A stretch of 64,000 bases of DNA from Charina bottae (Eukaryota > Chordata > Lepidosauria > Squamata > Charinaidae), in NCBI GenBank assembly GCA_023362775.1, contig JALMGJ010000003.1:77423355-77487354 (forward strand), read 5' to 3'. Of the stretch, positions 12,920-24,299 are shown in pieces. The position numbers were made by a program, and so were the translations under genes. The notes below the pieces were generated by a model. That model saw only the letters and a list, made by a program, of their open reading frames with translations. It searched no databases and had not been told where the DNA came from. Every line of letters starts with the position of its first letter. Position 1 is the first letter of the stretch.

Positions 12920-14030
12920 TCTTCTTCTTCTCAGAAACTTGCTATGGTAGATTAGGTGGACTGCCAGCCCTCTAGATGAGTTGCCCACTGCTTTCTGAAA
13001 TTGCAAAACGTCTTACTTGTGTTGGGAAGCAGGATAGCCACTAGGCCCTATAATGTAACTATTGCCATAGCTGCAAGGTTGTGGTGTGGATCCATCAGCT
13101 ACCTTCCCATCTAGCCTCTGTCATTGCCACATCAATGCCCAGTGTTAGGCAATGGGTTGGTTGAGAGCACTTATACCCCAAAGGAGGCTGCTGATCCTCC
13201 AAGCACAGTAGTGACTAGTTAGCAGATTCCGGTGAATGGTGACCCAAAATTAAAATTTTCAGGTGCAATACTACGTTTTCTTCTGCTAACACAACAGCCT
13301 GGAACATTAATGGACAGCTCCGTGAAATGGTGTTAGTCTTTTCTTGGCTGATACTAGAACTGGAAACCATTCTAACCAGTAAGTTAAAGATGCATATATC
13401 TGAAAAATAAGTTTATTGAAAGAAGTAAGAAATCATTAAGAAAAAGTTCCAGCAATTGCCAAGTATAAAATGCAAGCTCTATTTATAGTGAATTCAAATT
13501 TTAATTCTTGTTCCTGTGCATTTAATAGACTTGAGGCTCCTGCTTTTTGGTAGAAGGAAGGTTTCTATCTGCCCCTTGTTAGTGTAACTGCCTGATTGCA
13601 GTCTATTTGCTTCTGATCTGACAAAACTAGCTATTTCATCAACTCTGTAAAATTCTGAATGGAATACTGTACTATTTTCTGCATTTGCCTCCCCCTTCCA
13701 CTCTCCCTGCAAAGAGCTTAGAGAAACATGCATAGGAGTTGGCTGGTAGTATAGGTAAAACTAAGAGACAAGAGCCCTCTAGATGATTGGATTAGCCTAT
13801 AATCTTAAATCATAAACCACTATTTAAAAGCCACAGTGGCTGGTTAAGATAACACAATAAGCTAGAGATGGGCAACAATGCAGCCTGAGGGCCAACTATG
13901 ATCCCTGAAGTCCTCTTTTGGAGTCCTTACCACAGCTGCTGAAAACATATGTAATCGTTTTCTGCCATTTTGAGTTGGGAAAGGAGTGAAAACTATAATA
14001 TATAAGCCCTAAAAAAAGTCTCAGTAGCTG
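12920..14030. other. Unassigned intergenic stretch
   Basis: No convincing coding or repeat signature. A 79-codon minus-strand open frame (13494-13733) has no recognisable motif and is probably chance. Confidence 0.4.
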
Positions 14031-14034
14031 TCAG

Positions 14035-14235
14035 CACCTGGCCAAACCTGTCAGAGTTGGGAGCTAAGATTCAGCCCTGATTATTACTTGAATAGGAGAC
14101 AGCCAAGGAAACCCAAAGCATCTCAGAAGACAGAAATGGCAAACCACTTCCATACTGCTGCCATGATAACTATATGGACATCGCTGTGAAGTCACCAGGA
14201 GTCACTAGCTCGAAGGAGAGTTGTTTAAACAAACA
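14035..14235 (+). mobile_element. 5S rRNA-derived SINE
   Basis: GGGAGCTAAGATTCAGCCCT followed by GATTATTACTTGAATAGGAG matches the 5S rRNA 3-prime half (GGAAGCTAAGCAGGGTC, GGTTAGTACTTGGATGGGAG). The tail (GGCAAACCACTTCCATACTG, GAAGTCACCAGGAGTC) resembles the Bov-B-type ends of other reptile SINEs. Confidence 0.72.
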
Positions 14236-14239
14236 AAAT

Positions 14240-15250
14240 ACACCTTCTCCACCCCTCCTGTTAACTGCCACCTGACGCCAGTCCCATTCACTTCCGTGAC
14301 ATGGCCTCTCCCACTTTACGGATCTCTGCTTTCCCCAAAATCATAAGCGTGACCGTTGACTCTAAAAAAAAGATTGGTTTTAGTAAAAATATTGTTTTAT
14401 GGCCCCTGTTTGTGTTGCTTGAAAAATCAAATATCATATTAAAAGCTTTCTTTTGCTTCTTTTTATACGTTGCTTGTGATACTGTAAATGTCACCACCAT
14501 ACCAGTGGTTGAAGAAATGTAGACTGAAACATGCTAAGTTTCACAGAAGCTAAAGTGACATCCTTTTGCATGTGGAAGATATCTTTTGCTTCTTCATGGC
14601 TGCTTACAGACATATATACAGATATATGCATACATCCATATGTATGTTATATAAGGAAAATGATTCTAGAATCAAATATATTATTCCAGTTGTCGAAGCA
14701 GAGAATGAGAATTGCTGTACACTAGCTAAGATCTCCCAGTCATGCTTACATAAATATTTACAGAATGTTGTTGAAAATTATTTGTCTTGAACCCCATAAA
14801 ATATTTTGCTAATGGCTAGATGACTATGAATAATGAAGACCTCAGTTCTAACCCCCTTGCCTGGGAGTTAGCTACCTTCTTACTTCTGAGCAGGCATATG
14901 TAGAATTGCACTCTAAATTTCCATAGTTAGTTAATAGTGTTTGCACCCTGACCAAGAACTTTTCAATTTCTGTCTCTGTTTTTTACATGATATTACAAAA
15001 AGTGAGCATGGATGCAAGTATTGTGAAGATTGTTGCAAAATTTCAAAAACCACCTTCAATAGCAAAGAGTTGCAGTCTTTAAAAAACTCCCAGAATATTG
15101 TCTCAAAGTTCTTAAGAACATTTCACAAGAAGAGGCAAAGGTTTCTCCAACTGATTAGCAGAAGTTCACTGAACTTGTTTAATAGAGTTTGTTGAGCAGC
15201 CTGTGCCCTAGTCAGTCCATGATTTTTAAGTATAGAAATGGTGTCATTAA
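14240..15250. other. Unassigned intergenic stretch
   Basis: Several 60-84-codon open frames, for example 14941-15195 (+) with six cysteines, but no domain I recognise and no splice or promoter context. I treat them as chance. Confidence 0.35.
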
Positions 15251-15254
15251 GGGT

Positions 15255-15380
15255 GAAGTCTCTTTCAAGTCAAACTCAGTTTCTAGTGCCTTCAGGGACA
15301 CACCCATGTAGTTTTCTTAGCAACAATATGAGAGAGGAGTGTCACTACCTTCTGAAATGTTTTCCTTTTTTCAACTGTGA
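15255..15380 (-). mobile_element. SINE tail fragment (5S-SINE-like)
   Basis: TCAAGTCAAACTCAGTTTCTAG...CACCCATGTAGTTTTCTTAGC resembles, in the same orientation, the tail part of the antisense 5S-SINE at 5945. The 5S head is absent. Confidence 0.4.
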
Positions 15381-15559
15381 GATTGCTTTGAGCTGGATAT
15401 AGTCAAGACATGACTGTTTCTGCTTCTATTTGCAAGGATTAATTTTGGCATAATCTTAACTGCAGCATTACAAACAAATTCCATTAATTTATTACAGCTA
15501 CAGAAAATTTGCAAAATTAGATTGTTCATGACTTGCTCTTAATCCCTCAAGATGAGCTG

Positions 15560-16035
15560 GATAATTGAAAAGGCTTAAGGTTGCTTGAGTGGCAAGAACC
15601 ACCGTCAGTTATGTACAAGATGCTGGCTGACGGCTCAATAGAAACCCTAAGCCATATGTTGTTATACTGTTCCCTATATAAGGCCTCTAGACATATCCTT
15701 ATATATCCGATATTGAAGATATTTCCAGGCAGGGAGTGTGATTTCTATTTAATGCTACTTCTTTCGGACAAGGAACCAAAAATATCCTCCCAGGTTGCCC
15801 AGTTTTGTGCTACCATCTGCACAATACGCCGCACCATTACTTAGGTTTAGAACTTCTTAACGTAGTATTTTATTTCAATTTATTTTAGTATTTTTATTCT
15901 TAATTAATTTTAGATCGTATACTAATTGTTTTTCTGTTTTATATACTGTATATATAAATGTAAGATTGTTACTCTTATATACTTTTATTGTATCTAGCCT
16001 TAGGGCTGTAATAAACGTGTTGTTGTTGTACAGGA
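15560..16035 (+). mobile_element. LINE 3-prime end, clade unresolved (R4/Dong-like?)
   Basis: 15581-15844 encodes ADGSIETLSHMLLYCSLYK and later SSQVAQFCATICTIRR, the pattern of the C-terminal zinc-knuckle-like end of some LINE ORFs (ETLSHxLLxCxLY...). An AT-rich 3-prime region ends in AATAAACGTG and (TTG)n. The clade is a guess. Confidence 0.5.
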
Positions 16036-16039
16036 TGCT

Positions 16040-17015
16040 GGAAGTTACATTCAAACAGGCTTGTGGCATAGTGGGGCTAGAGTAGATTGCTACTGAATTT
16101 CAGTGGCCAGCAGTTTACCATTGCCATTTGGTGCCATGGGCAACTAGGGAGGGGCTGCCAAGCTAAATTTAAGGCCTCTCCCCACTACGGAATTAAAGTG
16201 CCCATCCTTGAATCAACATCAAAGAATTCCAGGATAACATTTGCTGTCCTCATGGCCGGTCCTTATCCTGTTTTTATTACATCACTACCAAAGTTGAGTT
16301 TTGAGCTGATTGGTTTTTTCCCTCTGGTTTTTCTGCTCCTTTTTCAATAATTAGGGCACAGGGCTGTTTTATGAGTCCTTCCTCCCCCACTCCATCTGGG
16401 CATCTCCCAAGTTAAAGCAATGGGAAGTAAAGAAAGATATAGGAAGAAACTAGAGCAGAGAGAACTCTGAAGAGGAAGATAGGCCGACTCTGCTGTGACT
16501 GCTTAACAAGCGAAGTCCCATAGAGCAGGATAAGCAAAACTGACTAGCTGCTGGGAAACTCTTTCTTCATGGGGTAGAGGGGAGAAGTGAGGGAAAGTGA
16601 TAAATATGGGAGGACTGGCACATAAGCAGCAACAGCTCAACTCGACATCTGTCATTATTTTCTGGACACTGTAATGAACAAAGGCAGAGCTCTGAACCTA
16701 AACAGTAAAGCTAGATTATAGAATACTGTTAAAGTGGACTAGTGCAAAAATGCACCTTCTTCTTCCATAAATTAAACAGTGGAGGTCTGCTCATTTTAGG
16801 ATATTGTGAAAGAAGTACAATGCTAAAACAACTGATTCTCTTCCCCAAATAACATAAAGGAGCTTTGCTCTTCTCTCTCTTTATGGAAGTCTAGAGAGAA
16901 GTTCCTATGCAAAGCAAGGTGTGGGGGAAGTGACAGTTATGAAAGGAACTCAGGAAATAATGTACTAATGGAGGGAAATGGCAGAGGTGGAGGCTAGTTA
17001 GTATTATCTTTTGTT
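16040..17015. other. Unassigned intergenic stretch
   Basis: No convincing feature. The 87-codon open frame at 16087 has a hydrophobic end but no recognisable family. Confidence 0.35.
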
Positions 17016-17019
17016 GTTG

Positions 17020-17300
17020 CTGCTGTTGTTCAGTCGTTTAGTCATGTCCGACTCTTTGTGACCTCATGGACCATAGCACGCCAGGCCTTCCTGTCCTCCA
17101 CTGTCTCCCAGAGTTTACTCAAATTCATGTTCGTTACATCGGTGATGCTATCTAACCATCTCATCCTCTGCCGTCCCCTTCTCCTTTTGCCTTCAGTCTT
17201 TCCCAGCATCAGGGTCTTTTCCAGTGAGTCCTCTCTTCGCATTAGGTGGCCAAAGTATTTGAGCTTCAGCTTCAGTATCTGTCCTTCCAATGAGCATTAT
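17020..17300 (-). mobile_element. Bov-B/RTE LINE 3-prime end, antisense
   Basis: The 82-codon minus-strand frame 17042-17290 contains KLKYFGHLMRREDSLEKTLM, RRRGRQRMRWLDSI and AWRAMVHEVTKSRT, the conserved C-terminus of Bov-B ORF2. The sequence ends at the Bov-B tail (on this strand CAGTCGTTTAGTCATGTCCG). Frame is open across the fragment, so this copy is relatively young. Confidence 0.9.
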
Positions 17301-18120
17301 CTTTAGGAGATATCCAATCCCACCCACTACTTAAAGCACAACCCACTACACCATATCTGGCAGATGACTGTCCTGCCTGTGTTTGAAGCATCATCTTAAG
17401 GAGAAAAATACTGCTTTAAAACATCTACACTTAGTGATGATTTAAAGCTGTTTCACAGATGGGTTGTCGATGAGATAAGAACAACATTGTGAAGTCAAGG
17501 GAATAAACTGGTGTTGAGGTATGATTGTACCATGGCAAAGGGGAAGTGAAGTGCTGGCATGCAGCCTGTATACTGTGGGTTACACAGACTCTTTTATAAT
17601 CTGGAGTGAAATTCTGGATTAGTAAATCAATGGTCAGTAGCTCTTATTTTGGGGGTGGGGGTGGCATGGATTGTTTTTTATTTGAAATAGGTATGGTCCA
17701 GGTTACTATTGATTTAATGCACCTTGTTAGGCCCCATTCTGTAACAAGAATTATAAACAATATCAACAACAATAAAAGCTATTGAACCTCATACTAGCAA
17801 TTAGTGATTTGCCTCTGAAATTTGATGGCGCAATGCTGGGGGATTCTAGTGGCCCAGGATGCACATTATGATCCATTGGCTGCCCAACCAGGCTAATGGT
17901 GTTGGCATTGTTAAGCTGTATGTATTCTGAAGCCAAACAAAACAAAAACCTAATGAACCGTTTTTGGAAAAGAAAGAAAGGTTTCATTTGGTTTACTGCC
18001 TTGTGAGAAAAACTCCTCATTTATTTCATTTCATTTTTATACTGCAAAAATTTGTACATATGTTTATTTATTCATATTTATTCATATACACATACACATA
18101 CACACATACATACACTGTAT
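17300..18120. other. Unassigned intergenic stretch
   Basis: Nothing recognisable apart from a CATA/CACA-rich segment at about 18080-18125. Confidence 0.35.
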
Positions 18121-18260
18121 ATATACAATTTAGAGGACTTCTATTGATTTTAGGCAGCTTACAATTAAAAAAAGAACAGTAGAACAAAAGGAAATAAATC
18201 ATGAGCTGCCCAAAAACAAACATATAAATTGAAAAAGCCCCTATACCACAGGGATTCAAC

Positions 18261-18554
18261 TGTCAGGGTTCAAATGTGAATCCTGCCATTTGTCTTTGTA
18301 GAGTTAGAATGTGTGATGTGGGGAGGGGGTAGACGTGCCAGGCGCAGAGCTGTGCCTAACACCAGAGACTGTGGAATGCACCTGCAAGAGCTGGAGGGGG
18401 CCCAGTACGGAGTGTGAAAGTAACAGACATTGACATCATGGGCGTGAAGAAATTGGCACGCAGGGGGGAGAGCTAAGTTGGAGAGTTTGGCGGGAAACCG
18501 TCATTCGGATCTTTGGGAGTGCTTTATTGGGGCATTGAAGTCAGGGTCATTACA
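18261..18554. mobile_element. Solo LTR, 294 bp
   Basis: Begins TGTCAGGG and ends CATTACA (TGT...ACA ends), flanked by an exact 5-bp duplication TCAAC (18256-18260 and 18555-18559). It interrupts the antisense L2. No internal retroviral genes are present, as expected for recombination between two LTRs. Transcriptional orientation is not clear. The superfamily (gypsy or endogenous retrovirus) is unresolved. Confidence 0.78.
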
Positions 18555-19127
18555 TCAACCATCACCCTGCTCCAAGGCCTGGGATAATATTCAGGTCTTT
18601 AACAGCTTCCTGAACATCATTAGGGTGGGAACCATCTGGATACCTGGGGAGATATTATTCCAGATGGCAGGTGCCACAACAGAGAAAGCACACTTTCTGG
18701 GTCCCGCTAGATGATACTGCTTAATCAATGGGACATGGAGAATGTCCATTCTTACCAGCCAGTCAGACACCATGGGAGACAGGCGATTCCTCAGATAACC
18801 AGGGCTAAGCTATGAAGGGCTTTATAGGTGATAATCAGCATCTTAAGTTGCATCTGGAAGCTAGCGGGTAACTAGTGCAGTTTGTGGAGCAGTGAGGTCA
18901 CATGGGCATAACAAGGCATTCCCATCACTGCCCATGCTGCTGCATTCTGGACCACCTGTAGCTTTCAAGTGGTCTTCAAGGGCAGCACCACGTAAAGTGT
19001 GTTACAGTAATCCATTCATGAGATAACTAAGGTGTGAGTGACTGTCTGAAGGTCTGGAGGCATTCAGCCTTGTCAGGGTTGTGCCTGAGTCTGCTCCTCC
19101 CAATCCAGACTCATACAATCTCTAGAG

Positions 19128-19261
19128 CAGTGTTTCTCAACCTTGGCAACTTGAAGATCTGTGGACTTCAACTCCCAGAATTCCTCACCCAGCATTCTGG
19201 TTGGGGAATTCTGGGAGTTGAAGTCCACACATCTTCAGGTTATCAAGGTTGAGAAACACTG
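19128..19261. mobile_element. Short palindromic hAT-type MITE
   Basis: Ends CAGTGTTTCTCAACC and its reverse complement GGTTGAGAAACACTG; the whole 134 bp is nearly an inverted repeat around GGAATTC. Flanks CTCTAGAG / CTCTAGAC form an 8-bp target duplication with one change, typical of hAT elements. Further copies at 59690 (complete) and 41400 (half). Confidence 0.82.
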
Positions 19262-19659
19262 CTCTAGACACTGGGACTGGACAACAGCATCACTTGGTTG
19301 GCCTGGGGTGGAGAGGTATAGTTATGTATCATCAGCATACTGATGATACCTGACCTTGAACTGACAAATGACCTAATGTAGTTTAATATAGATGTTAAAC
19401 AGGAGGGGTGAGAGTGTCAAGTCCTGTGGCACCCCACATGTGAGAGGCAGTAGACTCAATATCTCCCCCCTCTCATTGATACCAACTGAAACCACCTACA
19501 AAAAAAGGAGGAAAACCACCACAAAACAGTGCCCCCACTCCAAACCTCACAGTCAGTCCAAAAGGATACTGTGATACTGTAAGCTTCAGAGAGATCAGGA
19601 GCACTAGGATGGCACCCTACCCCCATGTAGTGTACCAGATTATTGTTATCATTCATTGC

Positions 19660-20235
19660 TTAAGCATGCCTGTGATCTTGCATTGTACGTGATTGTCTGT
19701 CTGTATACACTGTAATTCTTGAAGCCTCAGTGAAGTTTTTTTTTAGGTGTTTCAAAAAAGGAGCAGCAGAAAATCCTGCTCCTGATTCTAAAGTGTTTCT
19801 TTGATCATAGAAAAGACAGAACAGAATAACTCATTTTCAAGTATATTAATATGCATAATATACATTCATTTCTTGTAAGGATGAAGAGTTACAAATATAT
19901 TTGTAATAATACATGTTACAAATATTTATAATACATGTTTATTTATAGCATATTCAGAGCATGGGAGAAGCAAAGAGAAGCATTAATTTCCCATGAAAAC
20001 TAGCTTTAAAATAGAGCTGGTCAACCTATAGTCTCCATGCTATGTGTGAACTCTAGAATTTACTATGCATTAAATAATAAACAGGCTTAATGTGGTTTTC
20101 TAAGCAATGAAAAAAAAAGTCCCAATGCATATTTTGCATTGCAGTGTCACCTGCAATGTGGCTCATCCCTGGTCTGGGAACTGCATATGCTCCACATCTA
20201 GAGTTGTTCTTTTATCTGCAAAACAGAAGCTTACG
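19660..20235. other. Unassigned intergenic stretch
   Basis: AT-rich, no recognisable coding or repeat signal. Confidence 0.35.
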
Positions 20236-20239
20236 TTGG

Positions 20240-20890
20240 TAATTTTTTTTATCCGTTCAATCATGTCTGATTCTCAGAGACTGCCTGGACAAGTCCCTGC
20301 AGTTTTCTTGGCAAGGTTTTTCAGAAGTGGTTTGCCATTGCCTCCTTCCTAGGGCTGAGAGAAAGTGACTGGCCCAAGGTCACCCAGCTGGCTTTGTGCC
20401 TAAGGTGAGACTAGAACTCACAGTCTCCCAGTTTCTAGTCTGATGCCTTAACCACTACACTAGGCTGACCATATTTCCTTGAGACAAAAACGGGACATTG
20501 GGATGGCAAAACGGGACGGGGTCTTATGTAATATTCCGTATTCATGAAAAATACAGGGGTCTCCGCCCCCTGGTCCATGCGATTGGCTCCCACCTGCAAA
20601 CACCCACCACCCCCGGTCTGCACAATTGGCTCCCACCTGCAAACCCTGCCCCCTGGTCCCTCCTTTGCTGTGCGCTGATAGGCGGGAGGGCTTCCTCTTC
20701 TGGGCTGCCTCCAATTGGCAGCTCTGGCTCAGATCCTCCTTCTGCACCATTCCCGCCGGGTTTAAAAAATGGGACAAAATTGAGATTTTTATCAAAACGA
20801 CAGGACGGTTGAAAAATGCTTAAAAAACAAGACTGTACTGTTCAAAACGGGACGTTTAGTCAGCCTACACTACACCAAACTGGATCTTTT
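20240..20890 (-). mobile_element. tRNA-derived SINE (Bov-B-like tail type), split by a MITE
   Basis: Antisense copy: tRNA head at the right (reverse complement of CCTTAACCACTACAC | CACTACACCAAACTGG) and a tail at the left with GACTGCCTGGACAAGTCC and GGTTTGCCATTGCC. The MITE at 20461-20867 sits within the A-box region of the head. The same head-tail combination is at 60113 (+). Confidence 0.82.
20461..20867. mobile_element. Non-autonomous hAT transposon, 407 bp
   Basis: Ends TAGGCTGACC...GTCAGCCTA with a perfect 8-bp duplication CACTACAC (20453-20460, 20868-20875). About 80 bp at the left and 100 bp at the right match the 3.5-kb transposase-bearing element at 37199-40698, for example CCATATTTCCTTGAGAC and TAATATTCCGTATTCATGAA. 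The middle (about 20560-20760) is GC-rich and unrelated to transposase; it holds repeated CGATTGGCTCCCACCTGCAA-like units also found in the MITEs at 24018, 25105 and 28803. Confidence 0.93.
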
Positions 20891-21640
20891 ATGTCAATAA
20901 CAGTAGCATGTAAAATGTTTCAAATTCCAAACATTTTGGACACTTCTAGACTGTAAAGGCTCACATTGCAATTCTCAAGACCTTCGGCCCTGACCAGAGC
21001 ATATGGAGAGATTTCTAACTGAGAAGCTGCCCACTCTCCACGGTCATTAAGAAAATGTGGTTTATAGTTAACCCCAAATCATCAAGCCAGCAGCACCCTT
21101 TTCTAGTTCTAGAAAATACTGCTGATGAGCATGCAAGCCAATTAAAACACCATAACCTGATTCCTTAAAACATCCTTCCCCAGTTCGGTGGCTTTAGGAA
21201 GGTAGCTAGGAATTCTGGGAGTTGGTTTAATATCTATGGAGAGTATCGGCTTAGTAAAGCCCATCTTACAATAAGATAAGGTAGTTTAGGAGTTGATTGT
21301 ATCTTTCAAGGTTGTACAGGCAACAGGCAACTAAACTCCTCTTTTCTTAAAACAGAAGTCAGCTAATTTCAAATAGAGTGTGATTGTAATTGTGGTCAGA
21401 ACGTGACTACAAAGATTACCTCATATATACCATTACCTTTTAATCTATATCAACCTCTGGTTTGTTTTTAGTCATAGCTGCATAGATTGCCGAGAAACTT
21501 TTTTTTTTAACCACAACAAGGACAGGATGAACCAATAACAGCTGTATTGGTTTGCTCAGCAATAACGGGATATGTACAAAGTACCTAGTGAATTCACAGT
21601 ACAGAAGAAGTTTCTGATTAGCTACATTTTATTTATGTAT
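20890..21640. other. Unassigned intergenic stretch
   Basis: No recognisable feature. Confidence 0.35.
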
Positions 21641-22675
21641 TTGTTATTGAATTTATACTGTACCTTTCAATTTATTCCAACACTCAAGGTGGCTTCCAAT
21701 GGTGAAAAAAATATGAACATAGTAAATAAGTACAATTAAAACCAATCATTAAAATAATTTAAAAGGAGCTTGGCAAAGTGGGCCGTGCTTTTACTATATT
21801 CCTAAATGCTGGTAGAGTGGGAACCAAGCATAACCCATCATTCAGGAGCACATGCCACAGCCTGTGAGCTGCACCCATGGGGGCCTTTTCTCATGCATCT
21901 GATAGACTGGCGATGGGGGCATTTCAGAAGGGCCTCTCCTGCTGATCTGGGTACAGGGCATGTTCATAGCAGGAGAGGCAACCCCTCAGATAATCAGGTC
22001 CTAAACTTTTCAGGGCATTAAAGTCAATACCAACCCATACATTGTGCCCAATAAGCAACTGGGAGCTGGTGCAGATCATTTGTTCCCTGTACCTTGTATT
22101 TGCTTGCCCACCATGTTTGTCCCAATGGCAATTTCCAACTAATTTTCAAGGGAGCCACAGGTAAAACACATTGCAACAATCAGTGCAATCAATCATTGCT
22201 TGGCTGAAGCACGGCCGCCTATCACTAAGTCCGAGTGGCTCTGGAAAAGTCGCAGTTGGTACACTAGCCATAATTGTGCAAAAGTACTCCTTTCCACATC
22301 TGCCATCCACAAACCCAGCAATAGCTGTGGGTCAAAGAGAACTCCCAAACAGCTGGTCTGCTGTATTTGTGGGAGATTTAACTTCATTCCCATGCTTCAC
22401 CATAATCCCAGAGTCCAGGTTTTGCTTATCAACACATCTCCATCTTGTATGGATTTAATCTCATCTTGTTCTCCCCCATCAAGTCCATTACTGAGATTAG
22501 GCAGCATTCAAGGATACTAAACACTTCCTTGGGGTTAAAAGATAGGCAGCAGGAATGCTGGGTATCAGCACCACCTTCTGGGCATGTCCCAACAGCAAAG
22601 AGCAGAACTACTGCAAAATACCAGGCAGACCAGGAGTTGCTGGTATAAAAAACCTCTGAGAGGCTCAAGAAAATG
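21640..22675 (-). mobile_element. Old L2-type LINE, antisense 3-prime half
   Basis: Minus-strand pieces: MDLMGENKMRLNPYKMEM (22429-22500 region; compare WMGNNRLQLNPGKTEW) and LGVLFDPQLLL...STFAQLWLVYQLR (22193-22393). The 3-prime end lies near 21650 (CAACACTCAAGGTGGCTTCC). Heavily mutated. Confidence 0.68.
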
Positions 22676-22679
22676 GTGG

Positions 22680-23135
22680 CCTCCTAGCTCCAGATGCATT
22701 TCAATCAGGGTTTCATCTGGGAAATGGTACCAACACTGCTTTAGTTGCCTTGGTGGATGACCTATGCCAAAAACTAGACTGGGAGAGTACCATCCTGCTA
22801 GTTCTCTTGGATCTCTCAGCAGCTTTCATTAATATCAACAACTATATCCTTATGGACTATCTGCTGATGCTACGCCCTGTTGATCTGCACCCAGAAAGTG
22901 GTGTGGGGTACTATGGTTTGACATATAACTCATTGACCTATGGAATTCCACAGGGCTCTATCTTGTTTCCCGAGTTGTTTACCATCTGTATGAATCTGCT
23001 GGGGCAGGTCATTGGAGCTTCGGAGTGCGGTGTCATTGGTAAACTGATAACTGCTCCTTTCTCTCCAACTTCAGTGAAGTACCCTTGGTCTTTACTTAAT
23101 GGACCGGATGAGGAAGAAGAAGCTGAAATTATATT

Positions 23136-23178
<43 letters not shown>

Positions 23179-23600
23179 TTACATTTATATCATCATTATA
23201 TTCAGATAAGATAGAGGTGCTGTTGGTAAGGAGAAAGCTGAGCTTAGGAACTGAGGTAAAATCTGCTTGCAGTAGTGTTGCATTCCCTGAAAAAGGGAAT
23301 TTTTTCAGTTTGCTTCTTGACCTTCAGCTATCACTGGATTTGCAGGTGGGCGCTGTGGCAAGGAACATTTTTGCACAGGCTGGAGTGCTAACTGTGATTG
23401 TTCCTGAGCTGGTCAGACTTGGCAATGATTATCCACCTTTTGGTTATGGCCCATCTTGATTACTGCACATGTTCTTTGTGGTGTCACACTTGAAAAATGT
23501 CCAAGAATTTCAACTAACACAAAACACAGCAGTTAGACTGCTGACCAATGTACAATGCAGAGATTAGTTCAATATCATTTTACTAGGCTCCATTTTAAGA
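22680..23600 (+). mobile_element. Old L2-type LINE, sense RT fragment
   Basis: Open frame 22750-23214 has LLVLLDLSAAFININNYILM (RT palm) and YGIPQGSILFPELFTICMNLL (GxPQG block); the next frame at 23217 has LLDLQLSLDLQVGAVARNIFAQAGV. A (TTTA)n run at about 23134-23180 has expanded inside. It lies head-to-head with the antisense copy ending at about 22675, and both copies cover the LGVLLD region, so this is two insertions rather than one 5-prime-inverted copy. Confidence 0.7.
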
Positions 23601-24009
23601 AGCATTCGCTCTGAGATATTTTTATTCATAATTTCTGTGAGAGTTAAGCTAAGAATCAGTAGATCCCTGGGCAGAGAAGTCATTTATATAAACAATCAAT
23701 TACAGTTCAATAGCTGTGAAGCGTGTCCGTTGAAGTATTATGGGAAGAAAAGACCAAAGAATTTTAACTGCTAATTGGGAATTTGATGTGTTTGAGAGCC
23801 TTATATGTATTTAGACTTAATTTTCTTGTAAAGGTCAATAAACCATATATAGTTAAATAGTACTACTACTTTGCTCATCAAACTTGAAATCTTGTTAAAA
23901 CTTGTTTTAGGCCTTGGTTCTTGCAAAAAAATATAAAATTTACTCAGGTAAGAAGCAGAAAGGATCCCAAGAATTTTCTGAAAACTTGGCTGTGTTCAGA
24001 AATAGCACC
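23600..24009. other. Unassigned intergenic stretch
   Basis: AT-rich, nothing recognisable. Confidence 0.35.
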
Positions 24010-24017
24010 ACTTAGAC

Positions 24018-24288
24018 CAGGGGTGGGGAACCTTTTTTCTGCTAAGGGCCATTTGGATATTTATAACCGGGGACCGGGGTGGGGTGGGGGGCGGGGTTTC
24101 TGGGATTTCCGCGGACTGGGGGCCGGAGTTTGCAGGCGGGAGCCAATCACAAGCACTGGGGGGCGGGGTTTGCGGGCGGGAGCCAATCATGTGGAAGGGG
24201 CGGGGTTTGCGGGCAGGAGCCCCATGGGCCTTAGGTGGGAGCCCCGTGGGCCTTATATGGCCCGGGGGCCTGACGTTGCCCACCCCTG
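24018..24288. mobile_element. GC-rich hAT MITE, CAGGGGTGG family, copy 1
   Basis: Terminal CAGGGGTGGGGAACC and GTTGCCCACCCCTG; exact 8-bp duplication ACTTAGAC (24010-24017, 24289-24296). Inside are repeated units of GGGGCGGGGTTTGCGGGC + GGGAGCCAATC, with CCAAT boxes at 24143 and 24183. Confidence 0.93.
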
Positions 24289-24299
24289 ACTTAGACCTA

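Larger units (their letters stand above)
18125..19660 (-). mobile_element. Old L2-type LINE, antisense, split by an LTR and a MITE
   Basis: Starts near the L2-like 3-prime end (GGCAGCTTACAATTAAAAAAAG), continues with minus-strand residues AGPRKCAFSVVAPAIWN (18591-18773) and, near 19330-19440, the reverse complement of the YHQYADDT and GVPQ...LSPLLFNIY blocks. The L2 sequence resumes on both sides of the LTR at 18261 and of the MITE at 19128, so both are later insertions. The far end (19450-19660) is poorly aligned. Confidence 0.65.

Noticed and set aside
14060..14110. 5S rRNA gene
   Set aside because: Diverged 3-prime half only, followed by a SINE tail.
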